DNA of 64,000 nucleotides from Planctomycetota bacterium (GTDB taxonomy: Bacteria; Planctomycetota; UBA1135; GCA-002686595), in assembly GCA_020638875.1 (NCBI GenBank), contig JACKHS010000002.1:124001-188000 (forward strand). Direction: 5' to 3'. Position 1 is the stretch's first letter. Every line of letters begins with the position of its first letter. The notes beneath the pieces were generated by a model that did not search any database, was not told the origin of the DNA, and saw only the letters and a program-made list of their open reading frames with translations. The position numbers and the translations under genes were made by a program. Positions 16,405 through 25,575 of this stretch are shown here, one piece after another.

Positions 16405-17682
16405 TCAGCTCAGACGTCGCTCGGTCGCGCCGATGTAGACCTGGCGCGGCCGGCCGATGCGGAACTCGGGCGAGTTGCGCATCTCGAGCCACTGAGCGAT
16501 CCAGCCGGGCAGGCGGCCGAGGGCGAACATCACGGTGAACATGGGCACGGGGATGCCGATGGCCTTGTAGATGACGCCCGAGTAGAAGTCGACGTTCGGG
16601 TACAGCTTGCGGCTGATGAAGTAGTCGTCCTCGAGCGTGATGGACTCGAGCTCCATGGCGATGTCGAGGAGCTGCGAGTTGCCGCCCATGCGCGACAGCA
16701 CGTCCTGGCAGGCTTGCTTGAGGATCTTCGCCCGCGGGTCGTAGGACTTGTACACGCGGTGGCCGAAGCCCATCAGGCGCGTGGTGTCGTCCTTGCTCTT
16801 GGCCTTCTCGAGGAACTCCTTGGCGCTGCCGCCGCCGGCCGCGATGTCCTCGAGCATCTCGATCACCTTCTGGTTCGCGCCGCCGTGCAGCGGGCCCCAC
16901 AGGGCCAGCACGCCGGCTGCGATCGAGGCGAACAGGTGGGCCTGCGACGAGCCGACCAGGCGCACGGTGGAGGTGGAGCAGTTCTGCTCGTGGTCCGCGT
17001 GCAGGATCAGCAGCAGGTCGAGGGCGCGCGCCACGACGGGGTCGACCTCGTACTCCTCACAGGGCGTCGCGAACATCATGTGAAGGAAGTTCGACGCGTA
17101 GCCCAGGTCGTTGCGCGGGTAGATCGTCGGCTGGCCGATCGAGTGCTTGTACGCGTAGGCGGCCATCGTCGGCATCTTCGCGATCAGGCGCACGATGCCC
17201 TGGCGGATCTGCTTCTCGCTGCGCGGCTCCTCGTAGAAGGTCGACAGCGCGCCGAGCGCCGAGGCGAGCGTCGGCATCGGGTGCGCGTCCTTGGGGAACG
17301 CGGCGAAGAGGCGCTTGAAGTCCTCGTGCAGCATCGAGTGCCGCGTGATGTCTTCGTCGAAGGCCTCGAGCTCCTCCGTGCTGGGCAGCTCGCCGAACAG
17401 CAGCAGCCAGGCGACTTCGAGGAAGGAGCTGTGCTCGGCGAGGTCTTCGATCGGGTACCCGCGGTAGCGCAGGATCCCCTTCTCGCCGTCGATGAAGGTG
17501 ATCGCGCTGCTGCACGAGCCGGTGTTCACGAAGCCCGGGTCCAGGGTGATCAACCCCGTGTCGCGCCGCAGCTTCCCGATGTCGATGGCCACTTCTCCTT
17601 CGCTGCCCTCGAGGACAGGCAAGGCAAAGGTCTGGTCGCGGTACGTGAGTTGGGCTTGTTCGCGCTCGGTCATGAGTGTCAT
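16405..17682 (-). CDS. gltA: Type II citrate synthase
   Basis: A 425-residue enzyme condensing oxaloacetate and acetyl-CoA to citrate, the entry step of the TCA cycle. The N-terminal small beta domain (LTYRDQTFALPVLEGSEG) is typical of the hexameric, NADH-sensitive gram-negative type. Catalytic regions are intact: GPLHGGANQ, GFGHRVYKSYDPRA and NVDFYSGVIY, supplying the two histidines and the aspartate. Two starts are possible (17682, or the second Met at 17673). The promoter probably lies in the AT-richer patch at 17735-17750, where CATAAT occurs on the minus strand. It is transcribed alone and ends in a hairpin. Confidence 0.97.
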   Translation of the reverse strand: MTLMTEREQAQLTYRDQTFALPVLEGSEGEVAIDIGKLRRDTGLITLDPGFVNTGSCSSAITFIDGEKGILRYRGYPIEDLAEHSSFLEVAWLLLFGELPSTEELEAFDEDITRHSMLHEDFKRLFAAFPKDAHPMPTLASALGALSTFYEEPRSEKQIRQGIVRLIAKMPTMAAYAYKHSIGQPTIYPRNDLGYASNFLHMMFATPCEEYEVDPVVARALDLLLILHADHEQNCSTSTVRLVGSSQAHLFASIAAGVLALWGPLHGGANQKVIEMLEDIAAGGGSAKEFLEKAKSKDDTTRLMGFGHRVYKSYDPRAKILKQACQDVLSRMGGNSQLLDIAMELESITLEDDYFISRKLYPNVDFYSGVIYKAIGIPVPMFTVMFALGRLPGWIAQWLEMRNSPEFRIGRPRQVYIGATERRLS

Positions 17683-17840
17683 GTCTCGACGGGGATTGGG
17701 GGAGCACCATGGCTCCGTTGGTTCCTGCGCACGCGACTATTATGCTCGCCGTGCGATTCCGGCGCGAGCCCCGCGGGGCCGCGCGACCGACCGTTCGTGC
17801 GCTCCGTCGCACACGCCGCGGCCGACGTTCGATCTTGGTG

Positions 17841-18545
17841 ATGAGTCCCTACGCCCTTGTCCTGACCGCCTGGCTCGCCTGCGCCGCGAGCTGCATCGCG
17901 CCGCCGCGCGCGAGCCGCGAGCCGTCGCTCCCCTACGCGCCCCTCGGCACGCTCACCGACATGACGCCCGGCCAGACCAACGTGCAGGGCTTGGTCGGCG
18001 CCAGCTTCCACGCGCAAGCCGATCGCTCGGGCGGCCCGGTGCCGCCGGCCGATCCGCAGCCCGAGGAGTTCGAGCAGATGCCGACGCTCGGCGGCGTGTT
18101 CCAGACCGCGTTGTGGGATGGAACGCTCGACGCCGGACTCGAGGTCGGCGGAACGCTCAGCTTCCGCAGCGGCGACGGCTACGTGTTCGCCAGCGGCAGC
18201 GGCGGCGGCGTCGTCGCGGTCGACATCGACCTGTCGTTGCTCGACGTCTTCGGCGGACCCTTCGTGAGCCTGCCCCTCGGTGACGAGGTGCGCGCCTACG
18301 CCGCCGCCGGGCCGCTGCTCCAGTTCGTGAGCTGGCAGCAGTCCGGCCCCGGCGTCGAGCAGAACGGCTCGGGCTTCGGGACGGGGCTCTACGCCCGCAG
18401 CGGCCTCGAACTCGAGGTCCACGACAACCTCCTGGTGGGTCTTTGCGTGCGCTGGTACGGGTCGCACTCGACGCTCAGTGACTCGCTGGGGCACCTGGAC
18501 CTGAGCGGCACCCAGGTGCTCGTCTCGTTCACCGCCGGCCTCTGA
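17841..18545 (+). CDS. Predicted lipoprotein or outer-membrane beta-barrel protein
   Basis: A 234-residue protein starting at ATG 17841. Its N-terminus (MSPYALVLTAWLACAASCIAPP) ends in a lipobox-like AASC. The rest alternates short beta-like stretches (GGVFQTALWDG, GLEVGGTLSF, GGPFVSLPLGDEVRAYAAAGP, HLDLSGTQVLVSFTAGL), and the C-terminal strand ends in an aliphatic residue, as in small outer-membrane barrels. The frame extends upstream, but that part is Arg-rich and unlikely to be translated. Diverges from citrate synthase. Function unknown. Confidence 0.65.
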   Translation: MSPYALVLTAWLACAASCIAPPRASREPSLPYAPLGTLTDMTPGQTNVQGLVGASFHAQADRSGGPVPPADPQPEEFEQMPTLGGVFQTALWDGTLDAGLEVGGTLSFRSGDGYVFASGSGGGVVAVDIDLSLLDVFGGPFVSLPLGDEVRAYAAAGPLLQFVSWQQSGPGVEQNGSGFGTGLYARSGLELEVHDNLLVGLCVRWYGSHSTLSDSLGHLDLSGTQVLVSFTAGL

Positions 18546-18556
18546 GGCTTGGTGGC

Positions 18557-18590
18557 GGCGCTCCACCCGGCTCGCGCGGGGCGGAGCGCC
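18557..18590. terminator. Hairpin between convergent genes, possible bidirectional terminator
   Basis: GGCGCTCC at 18557-18564 pairs perfectly with GGAGCGCC at 18583-18590, and the 18-base interior has further C/G pairing. It occupies the 56-base gap between two converging outer-membrane-type genes. No T run on either side. Confidence 0.4.
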
Positions 18591-18601
18591 GGTGGACGCG
18601 C

Positions 18602-19897
18602 TCAGAAGGAGACGCGGAAGCCGAGCAGCAGGGAGTCCGTGGAGAGCGTGTTCTCCACTTCGCTGCCGGGCACGGGCCCCATCGTGGGGTGCCCCATCTG
18701 GCCGGAGATCGAGTTCTCGAACCCGTGCCGGTAGGCGAGGTCGATGCAGCTGTCCTCGTGGAAGCAGAAGCTCGCGCCGAACGCGAGGTGGTGCTGGATC
18801 ACCGCCGGGGCGGCGACGTTGAAGGTCGAGTTCGCGTCGGGGATCGGGTTCTCGTTGTACGAGTAGCCCCCGCGCAGGTGCCAACGGTCGGTCAGCTCGT
18901 ACTGCGCGCCGAGCGCCAGGACGAGGATGCTGTCCCAGCCGAAGCCCGCCACCGAGAAGTCGGGGTTGAACGTCGCAGGGTCGAAGCCGTCCGTGTTCCC
19001 GTAGTCGATGTACCGCGCGTCCGCGGCGAACTTCCAGCGCTCGAGGCCCTCGTAGCCGACGCCGACCGAGGCGATGGCGGGGAAGTCCATGTCGAGCGAG
19101 ATCGCGCGCCGGTTGCCCAGCTCGTCGGTCGAGTTGTAGCGGAAGTCCTCGAACTGCTGGTTCGACTTGTAGGACAGGCCGAAGTTCCAGCCCTTGTCGC
19201 CCTGGTAGTAGAGGCCGACCTGGGCGCCGTACCCCCAGGCCTTGGCCGCGGAGCGCGCGTCGGGGTAGCTCGGGTTGCCGTCGTTGTTCGCGTCGTCGGG
19301 CGGCGCGAAGCAGCCCGGGGTCACGGCGAGCTGCGCCTGGTTGATCGTCGGCGCGAAGCCGAAGGACCAGTGGTCGTCGAAGCGGTAGGCGATCGTCGGC
19401 GAGAGCTGCAGCATCTGGAACTGCGAGTACACCGTGCCGAAGCCGTTGGGCGGCGGCATGAGGATCGGGTTCGAGCCCGAGGCCTCGTAGTCGACGCCGA
19501 AGCCGCTGATGCCGAAGGCGCCCATGCCGACCGACCACTTGCTGTCGGGCAGGTGCACGACCATGCCGAAGCTCGGAATGCCCGAGTCGCCCGCGTCACT
19601 GGGCGTCGACCCCTCGACGGCGCCGTTGCCGACGGAGGAGCGCACCCTGGTGTCGGGCATGAGCAGCTCGAAGCCGAACTCGAACGTGTTGCGCTCGAGG
19701 CCGGTGATCGCGGCGGGGTTCCACTGCAGCGCGCCCGAGGGGTCGATCGGCAAGGCCGTCGATGCGCCCGCCATCCCTTGGTTGACCGGGCCGACGCCGT
19801 TGAGCACGTGGCCCATCTGGGCCCAGGACGAGCCGCTCACCGTGAGCGCGGCGGCGGCGGGGAGGACGAGACGTAGAGATGGAGGAAGACCTCGCAT
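18602..19897 (-). CDS. FadL/TodX-family (OmpP1) outer-membrane transport protein
   Basis: A 431-residue protein with a signal peptide (MRGLPPSLRLVLPAAAALTVSGSSWA). The family's N-terminal hatch motif follows in GPVNQGMAGAST and SGALQWNPAAI. The remainder reads as an amphipathic 14-stranded barrel with repeated aromatic strand ends and terminates in LLGFRVSF. FadL-type channels import long-chain fatty acids and other hydrophobic compounds across the outer membrane. Its upstream neighbour on the same strand ends 227 bases away, so it probably has its own promoter. Confidence 0.85.
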   Translation of the reverse strand: MRGLPPSLRLVLPAAAALTVSGSSWAQMGHVLNGVGPVNQGMAGASTALPIDPSGALQWNPAAITGLERNTFEFGFELLMPDTRVRSSVGNGAVEGSTPSDAGDSGIPSFGMVVHLPDSKWSVGMGAFGISGFGVDYEASGSNPILMPPPNGFGTVYSQFQMLQLSPTIAYRFDDHWSFGFAPTINQAQLAVTPGCFAPPDDANNDGNPSYPDARSAAKAWGYGAQVGLYYQGDKGWNFGLSYKSNQQFEDFRYNSTDELGNRRAISLDMDFPAIASVGVGYEGLERWKFAADARYIDYGNTDGFDPATFNPDFSVAGFGWDSILVLALGAQYELTDRWHLRGGYSYNENPIPDANSTFNVAAPAVIQHHLAFGASFCFHEDSCIDLAYRHGFENSISGQMGHPTMGPVPGSEVENTLSTDSLLLGFRVSF

Positions 19898-20124
19898 GTT
19901 GACTCCTTGCGCGCGCTGCGAACGCGGAGCAGAGCGGCGCTCAACCGCCCGCCGCCGCGCGCGAGCGCGGCTCGTGGTTCACTTGGGGGGACGTGGACAG
20001 GCCCACCGCGCCATGGGGACGCCGCCACGTCGTTCTCGGGCGGGGTCGCACCAACTGCGGGGCGCGGAGCGGCCGAATTGTCGAATAGACGGGTCGCGGA
20101 CCGGCCGGGGCCGGCGAGCCGAGC

Positions 20125-21285
20125 TCAGGAGCAACCCGTGGACTTCTTCTTCTGGCGCTGGGGCGGCGCCTTGGTCGGCGCCGCGCTCGGCGCGGGGGCC
20201 GCGCCGCCGAACGGACTCTCGCCGCTGACGAGGATGCGGTAGGCCGCCGCGCGCGAGTCGCGCGCCGCGGGCGCGAGCACCTGCGCCGCGAACGCCTGCG
20301 CGCCGCCGGCCAACGTGGACGCCTCGTAGCCGCCGCGCAGCAGCGCCGCGGCGACCTCGGCCGCGAGGCCCGCGTCGTGATCGTCGACCACGACGAAGCG
20401 GCGCTCCTTCGAGAAGGCCGGGCGCTGGCGCAGGTCGAGCAGGCTCGCCGGCGTCATCGGCAGCGCGCCGAGCAGCGCGGGCTGGGCGCCGGACTCGCGC
20501 AGGTCGAGCACCGTGAAGTCGACGCGCCCCTCGACGATCCAGGCCGCCAGCTCGAGCGGCTGCAGCTCGGGGACGTTCTGGGCGTTGCCTTCCGCCGTCA
20601 TGGCGCGCGCTTCGCCCGGGCCGGCGATCTGGAACGCCATGCCGAGCAAGCCCGCGCACGCGACGGCCGAGCCGACGCGCGCGATCCAGGGCCGCAGCGC
20701 GGCGAGGCTCTTGCCGCGCTCGAAGTACTCGACGGCCGAGAAGGCACCGATCGCAATCAAGGCCACGCCCAGCACGACCACGCCCGCGGGCACGCCGAGC
20801 CAGGACTGCAGCGTCGGCTCGCCCATGTAGTTCGACTCGTAGAAGCCGCCCCACAGCGAGAAGCCCTCCTCGAACACGCCGATGCCGAGGATCACGCCGA
20901 CCATCACGACGAGCGCGTCGAGCTTGCCGCTGACCATGCCGACGACCGACGTCCCGGGGCAGTAGCCCGCCGTGACGAAGCCGATGCCGAGCAACAGGCC
21001 GCCGACGACCTGCGGGACGAGGTAGGTCGACTTGAACGCGATCTGGTCCATCGCCACCCAGCCGAGGCCGGCGCAGCCGTAGAGCCCGACCATGGCCGTC
21101 ACGATGGCCGTGAACATGACCTTCAGCACGCGCCAGTCGCGGCCGTAGAAGATGCCGGCCAGCACCTTGCTGCTGCCGAAGCCGCCCTGCTCGAGGAAGG
21201 CGCCGAAGCCGATGCCGACGAGCAGCGAGACGAGCAGGCTCGTGTCGAGCCCGAGCTGGTGGAACGCGTTGAGCGGGAAGTTCAT
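20125..21285 (-). CDS. YeeE/YedE-family sulfur transporter with C-terminal pseudo-rhodanese domain
   Basis: A 386-residue protein. Residues 1-230 are membrane helices with the YeeE/YedE signatures EQGGFGSSKVLAGIFYGRDW and GYCPGTSVVGMVSGKLDAL; the Cys in GYCPGTS matches the thiosulfate-relay cysteine of TsuA-type importers. Residues about 265-350 form a rhodanese-like fold (FTVLDLRESG, RRFVVVDDHDAGLA), but the active-site loop lacks cysteine. The C-terminus is basic and ends KKKSTGCS. Start ATG 21285 overlaps the previous gene by four bases. It closes the sulfur operon beginning at 25997 and probably imports or exports thiosulfate-like compounds for the oxidoreductase. Confidence 0.85.
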   Translation of the reverse strand: MNFPLNAFHQLGLDTSLLVSLLVGIGFGAFLEQGGFGSSKVLAGIFYGRDWRVLKVMFTAIVTAMVGLYGCAGLGWVAMDQIAFKSTYLVPQVVGGLLLGIGFVTAGYCPGTSVVGMVSGKLDALVVMVGVILGIGVFEEGFSLWGGFYESNYMGEPTLQSWLGVPAGVVVLGVALIAIGAFSAVEYFERGKSLAALRPWIARVGSAVACAGLLGMAFQIAGPGEARAMTAEGNAQNVPELQPLELAAWIVEGRVDFTVLDLRESGAQPALLGALPMTPASLLDLRQRPAFSKERRFVVVDDHDAGLAAEVAAALLRGGYEASTLAGGAQAFAAQVLAPAARDSRAAAYRILVSGESPFGGAAPAPSAAPTKAPPQRQKKKSTGCS

Positions 21286-21836
21286 CGCCACTGCCTCCTC
21301 ACGAACCAGGCGAACCCGAAACCGCCGGCGAAGACCGACATCATGAAGGCCCAGCTCCCCAGCGAGAGCAGCGCGCCGCCGGAGAGCGCCTGGCCGCTCG
21401 TGCAGCCGCGCCCCATGCGCGCCGCGAAACCCATGATCACGCCGCCGACGAGCGCCAGCGTCAGTCGCAGCCAGAGGCTCGTCGTCGGGCCGCGCTCGAC
21501 CATCGGTCGCGTCGCGACGCGACGGTTCGACAGCGCCGAGAGGAAGCCGCCGATCGCGACGCCGACCAGCGCGAACACGAGGCCGTCCTTCAGAACGGGC
21601 ACCTCGGAGACGACCAGGCCGCGCGCGTGCTCGAGGTGCTCGATGTGCTCGGGTGCGATGCGGTCGACGACGAGCGCGCCCATGCGCCCGAAGCCGCCCG
21701 AGGCCCCCAAGCCCTTGCCGAGCACGAGGAACGAGAACAGCAGCACGAGCCCCAACCCGAGGCCGGCGAGGTAGGGAGAGAGGTAGGGCTTGGCGCCGGG
21801 CAGCGGCGCGATGCCGACTTGACGGGGGGAGTTCAT
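21282..21836 (-). CDS. YeeE/YedE-family membrane protein (second subunit or half)
   Basis: A 184-residue protein with four to five hydrophobic segments. ARMGRGCTSGQALSGGALLSLGSWAFM near residues 135-165 is the YeeE/YedE core motif, with the cysteine in GRGCTSG. It is about half the size of full-length transporters and overlaps the next YeeE gene by four bases, so the two likely form one transporter from separate halves. It starts 3 bases after nrfD ends. Two-gene YeeE/YedE pairs of this kind are known beside sulfur-oxidation genes. Confidence 0.85.
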   Translation of the reverse strand: MNSPRQVGIAPLPGAKPYLSPYLAGLGLGLVLLFSFLVLGKGLGASGGFGRMGALVVDRIAPEHIEHLEHARGLVVSEVPVLKDGLVFALVGVAIGGFLSALSNRRVATRPMVERGPTTSLWLRLTLALVGGVIMGFAARMGRGCTSGQALSGGALLSLGSWAFMMSVFAGGFGFAWFVRRQWR

Positions 21837-21839
21837 GTC

Positions 21840-22793
21840 TCAGTACCCGAGGTGTTGTCCGGCGTAGACCAGCACGAAGCGCAGCGACAGCCCGCCCACC
21901 AGGACCAAGGCGGGGGCCACCAACGTCTGGCGCCAACGACCGCGCAGCGCCATGACCTCGAGGAGGATCGGCACGGCCAGACCGACGGCCACGACGAGCG
22001 TCCAGAAGGCGGCGGCGTAAGGGCCGCCGAGCACGAGGCCGGAGCTGGCGCGCGCCGCCTCACCGCCCGTGAGGAGCCCGAGCAGCCACAGACCGAGCAG
22101 CACGACCTCGCCGAGCATCAGCCACAGGTCGAGGCGCAGCAGCGTGTGGCGCTCGCCGGAGTCGCGCGTGAGCAGCGCACCCAGCGCGGCGCCCGTCGAG
22201 AGCCCGCTGACGAGGAAGAGCGGACCGAGCAGCCCCGTGTTCCACAGCGGCCGCGCGGCGAAGCCGGAGAGCAGGATGCCCGTGTAGATGCCGAGCGCGA
22301 CGCCGAGCAACGCGTTGGCCGCCGCCAGCCCGCGGGCGTGGCGATCGGCGAGGCGCTCCAGCGCGCCGACGAAGGGCAGCCCGCGCACGAACGTCGCGAG
22401 CGGCCAGCCGCTCTTCACGTAGGCGGAGAGCCCCGCGAGCCCGCCGGTCGCGAACACGACGAGCAGGATCCAGGAGCCCCACGACATCGGCGAGCTGAGC
22501 TGGAAGGTGGTGTAGAAGCGGAAGACGTGCAGCTTGTACTCCAGGTCCAGGAACAGCGCGCCCAGCCCCACGGCGAGCAGCGGCACGCCGAGCACGGGGA
22601 ACACGCGCGCCGCCGCGGGCAGCTCGCGCTCGCGCCGCGTCAGCACGGTGTACGCGTTCAGCACCAAGAGGCCCGCGACGAGGCCGCCCAGGAACAGGTA
22701 GACCGGCACTTCCCAGCCCCAGATGTGGAGCGCGGGGTCGATGTGCGGGTTGGCGCGCGTCGTCGAGAGCTCCGCGTAGTCTTGGACTTGCAT
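21840..22793 (-). CDS. nrfD: NrfD/PsrC-family quinol-interacting membrane subunit
   Basis: A 317-residue protein with eight or nine transmembrane helices and no haem-binding pattern. The first helix (IWGWEVPVYLFLGGLVAGLLVLNAY) and the following acidic LDLEYKLHVFRFYTTFQLSSPMSWG stretch are family hallmarks. NrfD/PsrC subunits exchange electrons between the quinone pool and the iron-sulfur subunit of a molybdopterin enzyme. It lies 9 bases after the ferredoxin subunit gene and is clearly part of that complex. Confidence 0.92.
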   Translation of the reverse strand: MQVQDYAELSTTRANPHIDPALHIWGWEVPVYLFLGGLVAGLLVLNAYTVLTRRERELPAAARVFPVLGVPLLAVGLGALFLDLEYKLHVFRFYTTFQLSSPMSWGSWILLVVFATGGLAGLSAYVKSGWPLATFVRGLPFVGALERLADRHARGLAAANALLGVALGIYTGILLSGFAARPLWNTGLLGPLFLVSGLSTGAALGALLTRDSGERHTLLRLDLWLMLGEVVLLGLWLLGLLTGGEAARASSGLVLGGPYAAAFWTLVVAVGLAVPILLEVMALRGRWRQTLVAPALVLVGGLSLRFVLVYAGQHLGY

Positions 22794-22802
22794 CGTCGCC
22801 TC

Positions 22803-23357
22803 CTACTGCAAGAGGAAGAACCGCGGCCGCGTGCCGCCGTCGAGCTTCTGTTGCTTCGCGTGGCGCGAGCGCACCGCGCGCGAGATCTCGGAGCTCGGGT
22901 CGTCGAGGTCCCCCACGAGGATCGCGGAGGTCGGACAGATCGCCTCGCAAGCCGTGCGCTCGCCGCGCTCGAGGCGGTGGAGGCACAGCGTGCACTTGTC
23001 GATGTAACCGTCGGGGTGCACGTAGCGCGCGTCGTACGGGCAGGAGGCCACGCAGGCCTTGCAGCCCGTGCAGCGCTCCTTGTGCACCTGCGTCGTGCCG
23101 GTGCGCGGCTCGACGTGGCTCGCGCCCGTCGGACACGAGCTCACGCACGGCGGGTTGTCGCAGTGCTGGCAGCAGTCCGACCACACCTCGGCGGTGAGCT
23201 CGGGGAAGCGGCCGCGCACGACCTCGCTGACCCAGCGGCGCGTGTGGCCCTCGGGCACGCCGTTCTCGTCGGCGCAGGCGAGCACGCAGGCGCTGCAGCC
23301 GACGCAGCGGACCTGGTCCACCGTCATCCCGAAGCGCCGCTCGACTCTCGGTGCCAT
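22803..23357 (-). CDS. Four-cluster ferredoxin-type electron-transfer subunit (PsrB/PhsB family)
   Basis: A 184-residue protein with four cysteine groups, each enough for one [4Fe-4S] cluster: CVGCSACVLAC, CCQHCDNPPCVSSC, CTGCKACVASC and CTLCLHRLERGERTACEAIC. This is the DmsB/PsrB/NrfC layout, passing electrons between the molybdopterin subunit and the membrane subunit. No signal peptide is present, as expected if it is co-exported with the Tat-dependent catalytic subunit. The start is ATG 23357; a second Met ten codons in is possible. Only one base separates it from the upstream gene. Confidence 0.93.
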   Translation of the reverse strand: MAPRVERRFGMTVDQVRCVGCSACVLACADENGVPEGHTRRWVSEVVRGRFPELTAEVWSDCCQHCDNPPCVSSCPTGASHVEPRTGTTQVHKERCTGCKACVASCPYDARYVHPDGYIDKCTLCLHRLERGERTACEAICPTSAILVGDLDDPSSEISRAVRSRHAKQQKLDGGTRPRFFLLQ

Positions 23358-23358
23358 C

Positions 23359-25575
23359 TCAGCCCTCCACCGCTTCCAGCGTGACGAAGTTGACGTTCAT
23401 GCCCGTCCCGCCCATCAGCGGATCTACCTCGTAGCGCGTGACGAGCGCCGCGTCGTTGGCGCCCACGCCGAACGCGCGCCGCAGGTGCTTCGACGTGTGG
23501 CCGAAGCCGTGCACCATGTAGACGCAGTCGTGGCGGATGCGCTCGGTGGCCTTGACCTTGATCGGGCCCGTCGTGGCGCCGTCCTGGTTGGTGACCATCA
23601 CGGGCTGTCCGTTGCGCAGACCGAGGTCCTGCGCGACGGAGCGGTTGATCCACAGCTCGTTCTCGGGGAACTGCTGCAGGAGGCGCGCATTGTTCGTCGT
23701 GCGCCCGAACGTGTGCACGGGCGCGCGGCCGAAGAGCAGGCGGAACTCGCCGGGGCCGGGCTGCGCGGGGCGCCGGTGCACGGGCACGGGGTCGAAGCCC
23801 ATGTCCGCGAGCTGCTGCGACCAGAGCTCGATCTTGCCGGACGGCGTGCCCCACTCGTACGCCTCACCGGGCGCGAAGTAGAGCGGCGCGGGTTCGGTGC
23901 GCAGCGCGCCCTCCGCGAAGAGCGTCGCGACCTGCGCCTCGTCGTAGCCGGTCGCGCGCATGCGCTCTTCGATCAGCTCGCGCGGGTCCTCCCACGGGAA
24001 GTACGCGTCGACGCCGAGGCGCTTCGCGAGCTCCTTCGCCATCCACCAGCCGGGCTTCGAGTCGCCCAGCGGCTCCACGACGGGTTGCCGCAGCGCGATG
24101 AAGGGCTCGCGGTGGAAGGGCGCGATCAGGTCGTCGTAGCGCTCGAGGTAGGTGCACTCGGGCAGCACGACGTCGGCCCAGCCGCAGATCTCGGCCGGCA
24201 GGATGTCGATGGCGACCATGAAGTCGAGCTTCTGGATCGCCTCGTAGGTCTTGCGCGCGTCGGGCAAGACGTTCGGCAGGTTGGAGCCGTAGACCAGCCA
24301 CGCGTGGATCGGATACGGCTCGCCCGTGAGCGTCGCGTCGCGCAGTCCGCTGGCGACGTTCTCGTTGGCGAACACGTACTGGCCCTCCTTGCGGTCGGCC
24401 GCCGGTGCCTCCGGGTGCGCGGCCGGCTCGCCCGGGAAGCCCTTCAGCTCGGACTTGCTCGTCAGGTAGAAGCCGCCGAGCGCGCCCCAGTTGCCCAGCA
24501 GCGCGTTGACGATCGCGATCGCGCGGCTGCGCTGCGAGTCGTCGCCGTACCAGGTGACGTGGCGGCCGGGGTGGACCAGCGCCGAGGGCGCGGCCTGCGC
24601 CAGCTCGCGCGCCGTCGCGCGCAGCACGTCGGGGCGGATGCCCGTCTCGACGAAGACCGCCTCGGGCGTGTAGCGCGCGACCTCGGCCGCGAGCTGGTCG
24701 AACCCCGTCGCGTGCTGCTCGACGAACGCGCGGTCGTACCAGCCCTCCTGGATCAGCAGGTTCGCCCAGCCGAGCAGCAGCGCCATGTCCGTGCCCGGGC
24801 GGATCGGCAGCCACCAGGCCGACTTGCCTGCGGCCGTCGAGAAGCGCGGGTCGACGGTGATGACGCGCATGCCCTTCGACAGGCCCTCGGCGAAGTCCTG
24901 CACCTGCGTGTTGTGCATGTTCTCGCCGAGGTGCGAGCCGATCAGCGCCACGCACTTCGCGTTGGCGAGGTCGAGCGGCTCGGGGCTCCCGAGGCCTTCG
25001 CCGAAGGTCAGCTCGAAGCCGGCCTCACGCGGCCCGCGGCACTGCGCGTAGCTGGGCGCGGCGATGTTGGCCGAGCCGAGCGCCTTGACCAGCGTCTTGA
25101 AGAAGCTGCCGCCGGCGCCGTGGTACAGCATCGCGATCGCCTGCGGACCGTGCGTCTCGATGACGCCGCGCAGACCTTCGGCGACGCGGTCGAGCGCCTC
25201 CTCCCAGGTCGCCTCGCGGAAGCGGTCCTCACCGCGTTCGCCCTCGCGGATCAGCGGGACGCGCAGGCGGTCGGGGTCGTAGAGGTTGCCCAGCGCGCCG
25301 GTGCCGCGCGGGCAGAGTCGGCCACGACTCAGCGGGTGAGCCGGATTGCCCTCGATCTTGGTGGCGACACCGTCCTGCTTGTGGACGCGGATGCCGCACT
25401 TCCAGAAGCACATCTCGCAGACGCTCGCGACCACTTCGTCGCCGGGAGCGTCGAAGCCCGGCTCACCGAAGCGCGCGCGCATCGCGGCGGGGACCGTCCC
25501 CGCCAGGGCCGCGCCGAGGCCCGCCGTGCCCGAGATCTCGAGGAACCGCCTCCGACTGAGTGTGGCTGGGATCAC
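23359..25575 (-). CDS. Tat-exported molybdopterin oxidoreductase catalytic subunit (PsrA/PhsA-like)
   Basis: A 738-residue enzyme of the DMSO-reductase superfamily. Twin-arginine signal SRRRFLEIS is at residues 7-15. The [4Fe-4S] motif is C53-x2-C56-x3-C60-x27-C88. Cys179 in SYAQCRGPRE is the likely Mo ligand. The molybdopterin-binding core follows (LIGSHLGENMHNTQ, PGTDMALLLGW, VYGSNLPN, LPECTYLERYD) and a C-terminal dinucleotide-binding barrel near 620-738. Cys as Mo ligand and the NrfD partner fit polysulfide, thiosulfate or tetrathionate reductases and some sulfur oxidisers. The YeeE/YedE neighbours support a sulfur substrate, but the direction is undetermined. GTG start, overlapping the arsR-type stop by four bases (GTGA). 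Confidence 0.9.
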   Translation of the reverse strand: MIPATLSRRRFLEISGTAGLGAALAGTVPAAMRARFGEPGFDAPGDEVVASVCEMCFWKCGIRVHKQDGVATKIEGNPAHPLSRGRLCPRGTGALGNLYDPDRLRVPLIREGERGEDRFREATWEEALDRVAEGLRGVIETHGPQAIAMLYHGAGGSFFKTLVKALGSANIAAPSYAQCRGPREAGFELTFGEGLGSPEPLDLANAKCVALIGSHLGENMHNTQVQDFAEGLSKGMRVITVDPRFSTAAGKSAWWLPIRPGTDMALLLGWANLLIQEGWYDRAFVEQHATGFDQLAAEVARYTPEAVFVETGIRPDVLRATARELAQAAPSALVHPGRHVTWYGDDSQRSRAIAIVNALLGNWGALGGFYLTSKSELKGFPGEPAAHPEAPAADRKEGQYVFANENVASGLRDATLTGEPYPIHAWLVYGSNLPNVLPDARKTYEAIQKLDFMVAIDILPAEICGWADVVLPECTYLERYDDLIAPFHREPFIALRQPVVEPLGDSKPGWWMAKELAKRLGVDAYFPWEDPRELIEERMRATGYDEAQVATLFAEGALRTEPAPLYFAPGEAYEWGTPSGKIELWSQQLADMGFDPVPVHRRPAQPGPGEFRLLFGRAPVHTFGRTTNNARLLQQFPENELWINRSVAQDLGLRNGQPVMVTNQDGATTGPIKVKATERIRHDCVYMVHGFGHTSKHLRRAFGVGANDAALVTRYEVDPLMGGTGMNVNFVTLEAVEG

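Noticed and set aside
16208..16900. Upstream extension of the octahaem cytochrome frame into citrate synthase
   Set aside because: It overlaps gltA out of frame and is Arg/His-rich; the membrane anchor begins at 16207.
20096..20110. CCGGCC-GG-GGCCGG as a terminator after the YeeE/rhodanese gene
   Set aside because: Only six pairs with a two-base loop; such palindromes arise by chance in sequence this GC-rich.
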